From Hydnum rufescens UP504 (taxonomy: Eukaryota > Basidiomycota > Agaricomycetes > Cantharellales > Hydnaceae): 64,000 nt of DNA. The notes below the pieces were generated by a model that did no database searches, was not told the DNA's origin, and saw only the letters and a list, made by a program, of their open reading frames with translations. This document shows, piece after piece, positions 1-8,165 of this stretch (positions are counted from its first letter, which is position 1; each line of letters begins with the position of its first letter). A program made the translations under genes and the position numbers. Location: NCBI GenBank assembly GCA_014904985.1, contig MU128962.1, forward strand, positions 1 to 64,000, read 5' to 3'.

Positions 1-132
1 GCACATAGCTGTAATTAATTTTGTAATTGGTCATGTGATTGTCCAAAGGCTGGGAGTGGTGTGATTTCGTGTTTTCTGATACTGGATGTTTTTATCTTCC
101 ACAATGGCAACGCGCCAAATGAGGGCCCACGA

Positions 133-870
133 ACCACACACCCACCATGGCGGGTGTGTGGTCCTATATAAGGTGAGTCCTGCCCCCCCCAGTAGCTACA
201 GCCACGCAAAAAGAGCAGTGAAGCTGCTCTTTTTGCGCTGCTTTGGAATATTTTACTATCTCTTTATTATTTTAGATTGAGGCCTTGTCCAATGATGAGA
301 GCCCAAACAGCAACGCGACGCACAGAAACGCAACATGGCAACACAACATGGCAACGTGACATATGCCAACGTGACATATGCCAACGTGACACACGCCAAT
401 GCACCATGCCAACGCACCAAATGCCAATGCGCCAACGATGCAACATATGGCACCATGCCAAACGAGGGCGCGACCGGGCCAAATAACACCCCAGGAATCA
501 CACACCCACAATGGCGGGTGTGTGGTTCTATACCAGGTGAGTTCCTGCCCCCCCCCTAGTACCTACAGCCATGCAAAAAGAGCAGCAAAAGCTGCTCTTT
601 TTGCATGGTCCTTATTTCTTAACTAATTTAAAAATAATATTTTGTAGGTTTCAACTCCCCTCACAAACGAATACGGACAAAGAACCCCCTAACCCCGCCT
701 ATCAACACCCGAACGATGGGGGGGCCATACAAACTGCCATGCATACGAGCCGGCATATGTACATGGCCCCAGTACCCTACACCTGTGGGTGTGGGGTACA
801 AGGTATGTTTTATATTTCATTTCTTAGTCTTGTGGCGCAAAAAGAGCAGCATAAGCTGCTCTTTTTGTGC
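133..870. repeat. Three tandem double-hairpin repeat units
   Basis: Three related units of about 260-370 bp. Each has a GC-rich palindrome (arms 133-143/152-162 and 499-507/516-524; the third, near 770-800, is imperfect) followed by a near-perfect hairpin whose arm reads GCAAAAAGAGCAGC: 205-218/224-237 (5-nt loop), 571-586/591-606 (16-bp arms, AAAA loop) and 835-850/855-870 (one G-U pair). In the first two units the GC palindrome is followed by CTATA and a C-rich run. No ORF is conserved between units. This is probably transposon-derived or structured repeat DNA; function unknown. Confidence 0.7.
327..446. repeat. Degenerate minisatellite
   Basis: Tandem copies of a roughly 15-bp unit of the form ATGCCAACGTGACAT, exact in the middle and degenerating to shorter CCAACGCACC and GCCAATGCGCC variants. 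It lies inside the second hairpin repeat unit. The open frames across it are low complexity and not credible genes. Confidence 0.7.
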
Positions 871-1164
871 TGCATTACTGTTGTACTAATATTTCATTAT
901 TTATTTCTGTAGATCCTGAACCAGAACCCCCACGAGCCCACAAGCAGAAACCCGCCAAATGAGATGCTGCGAACAATAACCATGAATGAACTCCCACAAA
1001 TGAAGACCGACCCTCTCGAGGGAGTGCCCAAAAGGAACCAGCCCCCAACTGCACTCACTGCGGAGGGTACGGTGGGTAAATGTGGGCATGTGACCATGAT
1101 CCACATAAACCATGCCCCCTGTGGTGGCAGACCCTGGGGGGGATAATAGGTATATAGTATAATA

Positions 1165-1225
1165 TGTATATAATTATAGTAGTAATAATAATAATAATAA
1201 TAAATAAACAAATAATAATAAATAA
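1165..1225. repeat. AT-rich AATAAT microsatellite
   Basis: Run of AATAAT and AATAAA units between repeat DNA on the left and the inverted repeat at 1309. No coding signal. Confidence 0.7.
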
Positions 1226-1308
1226 GCATATAATCTAGCACAGCCATGGATTGGCTGACAGATGGCCAAAAAACTGAATTGAAATTGCCTGATTTCGGCT
1301 GTAAGGTC

Positions 1309-1368
1309 TGGGGGACCTATTAGGTACCATTTTCTGCCCTGAAAGTGGTACCTAAATTAGGTCCCCCA
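1309..1368. repeat. Imperfect inverted repeat around 16 nt
   Basis: The left arm (about 1309-1329) begins TGGGGGACCTA and ends GGTACCA; the right arm (about 1346-1368) is its reverse complement except for a 2-nt length difference. The GGTCCCC core resembles the inner terminal repeats of the element at 7209-7735, so this may be a minimal relative or a solo terminus. 1,369-1,690 shows nothing recognisable. Confidence 0.5.
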
Positions 1369-1694
1369 TATGACTGACCAGCCTGCACCCCTTTATCCAT
1401 AAACCCTTTTGATCTCTAATAGTATAAGTAGTTACTTGATGTACACTCGCTCTTTAGAAGATCAAGAATATATTGTCAACTGATTGAATTCTCCTTTTGC
1501 GATCTCAGTTATCACTCATGACTCTCATCTTAAAACCTTCACATATTAAGTCTCAAGAAGCCGGTCTTCCTCGTGCATACTCATCTCTCATGACTTACAT
1601 AATCCCCACTTTGCAACTCCCTCATCAATCACCTTAAGGGCATTTCCTTGTATTCAACTCAATTACATCATCACCTCAAGTACAACCCTTAACA

Positions 1695-2060
1695 ATATTA
1701 TATGGTTTGACACATTGCATCCACAGCCATCCCAGCAACCTGGAATGTCCGAGATAGCAAGATGATGTGAGACGCGGCCTATGCAGCATGAGCATCAGTG
1801 TTGATTGCCAAGTCAGCTCATTTATATTCCATTCCAGTGGTCTGGTGGCACCTGAGGGCTCTCAGGAATAATGTGAGATTGTTGTGGCAGGAATGATGAT
1901 AATAAGAGACAGAAAGAGGAAGATGAAGACAATCATAGCCACTGCAAGCTGACATGCTTGTGATAGATTGAGCTTGCCAGGGAACATGGGTTGCACAAAC
2001 ATCATGACAGCAATTGTGATCATGAACCAGGCTATGATGGATAAGTACTGATCAGTGTGT
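1695..2060. pseudogene. Chimeric fragment: Hsp70-like exon joined to receptor exon 6
   Basis: Positions about 1701-1872 match, on the plus strand, the Hsp70-like segment also present at 9071-9243 (TGGAATGT and GAGACGCGGCCTATGC landmarks, then the GGTCTGGTGGCACC acceptor region). At about 1873-1880 the homology changes abruptly to receptor exon 6 on the minus strand (TM3-TM4 and their loop, 1880-2050). Both parts are internal fragments with no start or stop. The junction shows that the two families were adjacent and convergent before a deletion fused them. Confidence 0.6.
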
Positions 2061-2084
2061 GCTCAAATGTTCCCATCCTCACCC

Positions 2085-2640
2085 TGATGCTCTATAGTGT
2101 GCTTATTTTGGTACTCGAGGCCTCCACCTATCACAGGGGGACTCTGGTCAGCCTCACCTGCGGACTTTCAAGGCCGGCAAGGTAAAGTTTAAACTGCATT
2201 TGTTGTGATAGTTTTGGAGTGGGTCTGTGTACTGAACAGGAGTACTGGACAAGGGCGACACAGGCGCGCGCTACCTTGCTTGCAAATAATTCTGGATGTG
2301 CGGAGATTAGGGTTAATCTGTTGAGGCTACTGTAGAAACAGTCAACCGAACGTTGGTACCAATCAAACACCAGGAAGTGGCAGGTCCATTCCATAATTGT
2401 GCTAGGACATGGCCTTGCAAGCAAGGCAAGTAACCACTAGGGTTGACTGTGCAGCGGAGCCCACTGGTCTCCAGCATAGGGCTATTTGGGGTAAACAATA
2501 AGAAATACAACCCAAAATACTTCTTCCTGTCTATTTAGTAGCGATGTCAATGTCTCCCAAATAAGGTCATCCATGTCTGATCTGGTTGATTCTCTGGTGC
2601 GGGATCTCCCCTTGATTGATGAGAAGTTGGGGGGACAGGA
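2085..2640. repeat. Receptor 5'-flank module, copy 1
   Basis: About 550 bp repeated upstream of receptor copy A (about 6470-6900) and in part upstream of G (34,500-34,735) and I (40,490-40,690). Landmarks are TTTTGGTACTCGAGG, a CACCTGCGGA motif followed by GGTAAAGTTTAAACTG, and CTCCCAAATAAGG. Here no intact receptor follows, only the chimeric fragment to its left. It may carry promoter elements; I cannot define them. Confidence 0.6.
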
Positions 2641-2845
2641 TTGAGGCCGGGGATTCCGTACACTCCGTGAGAACTAAACTAAATGAGAGTTTGTGTTACT
2701 ACCCAGGTTGGTCACTAACAGGGGCTCTAAAGGTAGAGGCTGGTTGGGAACCCACCTACTCTAAAGGCATGTCAGAAATGTTTAGAAACTGTAGACTGCT
2801 TAAGCAGGAGCACAGCATAGTGCAGATATTCTATTTGAAATAAAT

Positions 2846-3233
2846 GTCACCCCCTTTCCGTCTGCATCATCATCAGTGGATCCACAGGAAGCCCAGGGCC
2901 ATCTCCTTTCCCAGCATCCAAAGCACCTGCTTGTTCTGGGGACTTAGGGCTGTTAGACAAGAGATTCTGAAGGAACTCGTGGTCCCAAAAGTGACAGTTC
3001 CTTGCACCTTTCAACCCCAACGTGCGAAAATCAGCATCGCACTATCCAAACGCACCGGAAAATATGAGAATGAAACCGCCTGGACCACTCAACTCCATCT
3101 TGAGCCGATTCACGATCTTGCGCTGATTCTCAAGCCCAAGGAAGATAAATATTTTGTCCCACCGCTCGGACGTGATTCCTGGTGTATAATAGAGCTGTAG
3201 CGCATTGATTATGTAATCACCCCAAAGAGTCAA
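2846..3233 (-). pseudogene. Unrecognised interrupted coding fragment
   Basis: The minus strand reads as one frame of about 128 codons with a single TAG at 3042-3044. The N-terminal half contains ITSERWDKIFIFLGLENQRK and a Gly-Pro-Gly-Gly-Phe-Ile-Leu segment; after the stop the same frame continues with a Cys/His-containing segment (NCHFWDHEFLQNLL). Composition looks protein-like, but I do not recognise the family. It could be a gene remnant or chance. Positions 2641-2845 show nothing. Confidence 0.25.
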
Positions 3234-4546
3234 TACCCCCTATTTGGGCTCAACGACGGAGCAAGCGCGACTCCCCTACCACCCTCTTATGGTAATAATA
3301 TACTAAGAGAACACTATATCTTTCTGGTTGGTGCCACTAGTATAGCACCCGAACATTCTACTGTCCTACTTTCTTTAACGTCTTGTACATAGTATAAAAG
3401 GGTGAGCTTGAGCTCACCTACAGATCTAAGGACTCTTTAATAATATATCCTTCCTGTTATTTCACCCGAGCAATGGCTCTCCGGTCTATCGAATCCACTC
3501 ACATCTGCTTAGTCATCAGGGGAAATACCATTTTCATCACACTACGGCACCGATTGAGTGCTCCATCACCCTCTCCAACTTCAGAGTCCACTGTAGGGAT
3601 GGTGAAAGAGCATATGAAGAATCCGATATGAGCCCAGGTGAAGTAATGCCCCTTCGATTGGGCCCACAGGGTACAGTGGCAATGTATTTGCCTGACCGCC
3701 AACGGAACGTGGCATTCCTTGATCCCCAGAGTGCTGGCGCTCAGCCAGCCTCACTACAGTAATTTAAATGAAGAAATGAACGCACACGAAACTGATCCAA
3801 AGCCAAATTGAAGTCCCGTGTGAAGACAAGGATATCGGGTCCATTCCTACCATGGTCCTCATGTTAACTCATTAGGAAAAAAAATACTCATGCCCTTTCA
3901 AAGCCCGGAGCAGGTAATAGCAGGTGAAGGTAGGTCACAGGTGCCAGTCAGTAGCAGTGTCAAGATGGCCATAATGCTGGCATCTCGGGCAGCCCACAGG
4001 CCTGAAAAGGTCTGGGGCAATGATGATAATGATGATGTAATCATTTTTAAGTACCTACCTGTGGGTGCAGTGACGTTACTGCACGCGCGCGTACAATCAG
4101 TTGGCCTCAGTCTTGTAATAACTCAATCGCTCGACCGCTTGTTCCTCCGAATCTCTGTCATTGCAACGACCCCCCCAACGTATCGATCTCATGTAAAGCA
4201 AATAAGGAAACGATTCATGAACAATTCAATTGGTAACACATAGAACGCGATTCAAAGGATCCCTGCCTAATCCAAGTGCGGTATCGAACGAAAATTCCGG
4301 CATTAAATAAATCGCCCCCCCAAACCTCTCTCAGAGCCCATATTCAAGTGCGAATTCCACTTGGTGGGGATTTTAGCATATCTAGCCGATGATCAGTGTT
4401 AGTAGTTCGTTCTCTCCGCGATGTTTTCACATTCATTCCATACCTTTGACTATAGACAAAAAAGCACCAACTCCATCCTCAAGGTCCCGGCTCTCCTTCC
4501 CCAGGCCGCATCCACTCATAAGGTTCGGGAACATACACCCCCGGCG
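3234..4546. other. Intergenic; right part is a receptor 3'-flank module
   Basis: 3234-4090 shows no recognisable gene. From about 4190 to 4546 the sequence belongs to a module that recurs downstream of receptor copies E, G, H and I (23,270-23,570; 32,240-32,510; 35,130-35,410; 38,210-38,475): AACA-TTCAA-T-GTAACACA, CTAATCCAA, a variant of TTCCAGCATTAGATAGATCGC, and TATAGACGCGGAGAAA just before the receptor end. Confidence 0.55.
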
Positions 4547-6102
4547 CTATCGATGAGTACTCAGGGAGGGTCGGCTGGACAGAGTGCGACCCCCCACCCG
4601 GCGTCGCCATAGGAGAACGCAAGCCCCCGCAACAGGAGGAAGCATCCTCCCTGAGACAGAGGACACGGATTGTGTCGTGTAAGCCTCTTGCCTGTGACCT
4701 TCTTCCTCACCGCCCACCTGGGGATCAGAGAATCCGAATCGCCGGCCTGTGAGGAGCCACAGGAGTACGTTGACTGCCCCGGAGGACGCGATGCAGGTGG
4801 TTGCGAGGATGAGAAATCTGCGCTGGGGCTTACGGCCCTTCACATGCCATTGAAGAAATCAAACTAGGGATATTGGGAATACCTCTACCGTGTAAGCTAA
4901 ATCCAGCAAGGCTCAATGTCAGTTCGATCCTCGCACTTGAATAGAGCGGGTCAAGGCCAGAATGACAGTACCTATTGGATACCTGAGCTCGGCGGATGGA
5001 CAGGAATAAAATAGAATCAGGATTTTGCCCGCGTCTGCCGTGGTAGCGCTTACCATCCCATAGATATTGCCTTGCGGAGGCGACGGGGTCCCCTTTCGCA
5101 GTAGCCTCTCCAAGCCAGTTGACTACAATAATGCCGTACAGCACAAAGGAAATGGCGGCTGCCAGCCAAAAGTAGACATATTCGCTAGCGATCTTGAATC
5201 TTGACGCCTCCCACTATGAGTAAGCCGGGGAAAAGGCAAAACATTGATGCAATGAGCAAATACAGAGGAGGTCACACTTACCCGGTGTTCCCATAGTAAT
5301 GCGGGAGAGTAGTTGCAGGTATAATGATCATAAGAAACAGGAAGAGGAAAATCAAAACAATCATAGCTATCGCAAGTCGACGCGCTTGCGACCGATTGAG
5401 CCTCCCTGGGAACATTGTTTGTACAAATGTCATGACAGCGATCGCAATCGTGAAGCAGGCTATGATAAGGATCAGGAACGCGCAAACGGAAAACCTGCAT
5501 CCAAGACGCACACATTCCATCATTTCCAATCTGTTTGAGAATGGCTTCAGTGGAGAGATATGTTCAGCAGAGTTCACGGGAGCCATTGCATAACTGGGCA
5601 GATTCACCTTGGGTGGTACAATATGAACCCTCAGTAATTTTCCCATTGAATGCCCACCGTGCATTGAGGATATTCCCCATGGCTTGTATACTGCTTGATC
5701 GAGTCAGCGATGGTTTCGCCGTGTTTTCACGACCAAACTTGCCTATCCATGAATATAGCAATGAGAAATAAGACAGAGACCGGCTGGAGCGGAGAGTCCT
5801 CCGCGCCCCAACCCCCATAAAGTCGGTAATGCTTGATTGCATGACGCTGTGTGCGATGCGAGAGATTCATTGCCTTCGAAAGTGCGGCAGCTAAAAGTAC
5901 TTACGATGGAGATCACAAAGAGCACTGTCACCGCTATAAAGGACACACTGGCCACTTCTGCGACAAGCTGGAATAGCCATCTCTCATGAGCCACAGTGGC
6001 GGATTAGGAATAGAATGGCACGGGACGCACCAGGATCCCCGAGCGAAGCGCGAAGTTATCCTGAAGAGATGGGTTCCAGTTGTTAGGATCAAGGTTTGCC
6101 AT
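4547..6102 (-). pseudogene. Receptor copy A: 7TM Git3/cAMP-receptor-like GPCR, disrupted
   Basis: Starts at ATG 6102 with the family N-terminus MANLDPNNWN. Exon 1 and the TM1, TM2 (with an extra acidic insertion before TM2), TM3 and TM4 exons read through, and the exon 5/6 join works with the donor after GGAGTGT and the CATCATAG-type acceptor. Exon 7, however, has a net deletion of about 28 bp near 5210 that removes the WCWI motif with the conserved second-loop cysteine and shifts the frame. The cytoplasmic tail in exon 9 (4547-4880) is also out of frame with the family consensus. The micro-exon at about 4970-4980 and the GC-type donor of intron 3 are present. Probably non-functional. Confidence 0.65.
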
Positions 6103-7208
6103 GGGAAGAGAACAGGATGGTTCATGGGCAGAATATATGGAGTGAAGGGCGCCAAAAGCTTCTGAATATAGCAAGGCTCGGGAATGAAATTGGCAAAGAA
6201 AAAGCAATAGCCAAGCAAGAGGCCGAGGATTTATACATATCTCGAGGCGATACCAGCAGGCTGTGAGTGGCTGAATGGGCACTTATACTGTAATAAGCGA
6301 AAGGATAACCGAGGTTCAGGCTACATATCAGACTTGGGCACTTCTGCGCCAAGTTGCAAAAATAGAAGGTAGATGATTCTCAAGAGAGTCAGGGGAGAGG
6401 GGGAGATACCTGCTGGAAGGCGGCGACGCGCGCTCCCGTCCCCTCTTTAGGGAACAAATTGCTTAACATCTTTACATCCTGGAGCCCTATAGTTTGGTAC
6501 TTGGGACCGATCTGTGACGGAACGGACTTAAGTCAAACTTACCTCACCTGCGGAGTTTGAGGGCGGCAAAGTAAAGTTCAAACTGGGATGGTTTTGTTGT
6601 GGGTGATGGCTTTGTGTATTGAACCGGATTAAATAAGGAGTGGCGGCGGAGCCAAGCTCCTTACTCGTCATTCCCATTCCTCATCTTCCGGAGACACAGA
6701 TAGATCTATTTGGGTCAACAATGGGAAACAAAACACAAAAAAGTACTTCTTCCCGTCACCTCTGTTCGGTAGCACCGTAGCAATGTCAATATTTTTCCCA
6801 AATAAGGAATCTGTCTGCCTACAACTGAAGATCCATTTTATCGTCATCATCTGATCCGGTGGGTTCTCTCGGTCAAGATTTCCCCTTTATCGATGAGAAG
6901 CTTTTAGGAGTTGGAGAAGCAGGGATTGAGGCGGCCGCGGGGCTGCTTTTCTCGAGGATTCTTCGCCCCTTCTGTGGATGCGAACGCCGGATTGACGGCA
7001 TTTTAGCGACTTTGTTTTCCCGAATGTACTGATCTTGAACGTTTGCTCGAGTGGTGATCAACTGAGTTTGATTACAACATTGTAGGTGGTTGCAAAGGCG
7101 TGAAGCAAGGAAGGTCCGTGGTCGCGGCGCGAGTCGCGCGACCCTTCTAGTTATGAAATCGGATCTAAGAATGTAGTCTCGTAACCAGACCCTCTTAATG
7201 AGGGTCTG
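6103..7208. repeat. Receptor A 5' flank (shared module)
   Basis: Upstream of the copy A start, homologous to the flanks of E, G, H, I, J and K: GGCGCCAAAAGCTTCTGAATA, ATATAGCAAG, a CACTTCTGCGCCAAGTTGC motif, CTCTTTAGGGAACAA, then the CACCTGCGGAGTTTG and GTAAAGTTCAAACTG blocks near 6543-6582. Small ORFs here shift frame between copies, so I do not call them genes. A core promoter cannot be resolved. Confidence 0.5.
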
Positions 7209-7735
7209 CTAGTCCCCCCAGGCAGACGTCACGCGGAGCGTGACGTCTGCTTCCAGACGCGGGGGTCTTAGTGTTAGGTCCCCAATTCGGCGTTAAAGGC
7301 CTCCGCCGAAGTTATATTGTATATCCGAATTCACGTGACCCAGCCTTCTAACTAGCTCAGGACAAACTCCCTCATGTCTCAATTGCCTAAGACGCCTATC
7401 ATTCAGCGAGATCAGGAGTCGGTCTCTACGCCTCAAAATTATACTCCAAGGAAGACTGATTCCGAGAAAATTGATGCCATATTTGATGCAATCGAGGCCA
7501 ACAAGTCAACATTTCCCCTATTTCTTGATAAAGCCTTGGCATTCATGCACTAGGCATATGTCTGGCTCATATTGGGGTTGTTTACAGTGATTTACATGTA
7601 AATTTTGATCAAAGTAAATAAAGTCACTTGACCGTGCAGCAAGCCGGATAACTCCGAAATTGGGACCTAACAGTAAGCTTTTTGATCTGGAAGCAGACGT
7701 CACGCTCCGCGTGACGTCTGCCTGGGAGACTAGGG
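7209..7735. mobile_element. Non-autonomous DNA-transposon-like element, copy 1
   Basis: Outer inverted repeats (about 7209-7256 and 7687-7735) each carry a perfect 29-bp palindrome with 13-bp arms GCAGACGTCACGC: 7222-7250 and 7693-7721. Inside lie shorter terminal repeats, GTTAGGTCCCCAATTCGG at about 7273-7290 and its inverted counterpart at 7654-7672, so one element may be nested in another. A second copy lies at 25,451-26,046. The interior holds a short ORF (7374-7553) but no transposase. Confidence 0.65.
7374..7553 (+). CDS. Short ORF inside the transposon-like element
   Basis: ATG at 7374 to TAG at 7551 gives 59 residues starting MSQLPKTP. The end of the ORF, FPLFLDKALAF, is reminiscent of the N-terminus of proteins with the DUF6589 domain that are abundant in Agaricomycete genomes; that is from memory and weak. 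The second element copy conserves the start (MSQLPK-PI) but loses the frame soon after. Probably the 5' remnant of a deleted transposon gene. Confidence 0.3.
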   Translation: MSQLPKTPIIQRDQESVSTPQNYTPRKTDSEKIDAIFDAIEANKSTFPLFLDKALAFMH

Positions 7736-8165
7736 TCTGCTGACTAGTAAGAATAAATGAACGGCCAATCCGATGACATTCATGTAACCGTAGCGCCTCA
7801 CTGTTACCTGTAGGCGGCCCAACGTGATATATAAGAGAGAATATGCTTCCACCACCAGTCCAATTCCGACCCCCAGCCTCTGGCATTATCAAAGGCTGAC
7901 TTGTCACCCTTTCCGGGCGCGGGCCCCTTATTCCAGCCATTTCCTCTACTAACTCACATCTACTCTCCAACTCCGACTGTTATGGGGTGTTGTGTATCTC
8001 TATGTGTGGCAATACCCTCCCTTCCACAAAGAAAATACTATCTCAAAGGAATGACCCAGGTCCTCCGACACCACCTGAACCCTCAGGCCGGCCGGATACT
8101 CCATCCTATCTGCGTTCTCGCCCTCAGAGTTTGTATTCAAGGAATAGTTCATCGAGCGGAGACTC
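7736..8165. other. Hsp70-like 5' flank
   Basis: No firm gene. From about 8040 the sequence (CCCAGGTCCTCCG, a Pro/Ser-rich frame ending in a GGTCAGTAGG donor-like site) is similar to 14,300-14,440 upstream of the second Hsp70-like copy. A disordered N-terminal exon could lie here (for example the frame 8057-8170), but this is uncertain. Confidence 0.35.

Noticed and set aside
5743..5994. Receptor copies as several separate small membrane proteins
   Set aside because: The pieces share conserved splice sites and compatible phases and together form one seven-TM protein; single ORFs begin at internal Met codons.
6010..6080. Stop codon after the first 30 codons of receptor A, and varying lengths of this segment between copies
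   Set aside because: The segment is intron 1 (donor GTGCGT, acceptor CTATTCCAG). Length changes are not multiples of three, as expected for an intron.
6668..7061. Small minus-strand ORFs upstream of receptor A with a hydrophobic stretch
   Set aside because: The homologous region upstream of receptor I (40,370-40,819) reads in different frames because of indels, so the DNA is conserved but not as protein.
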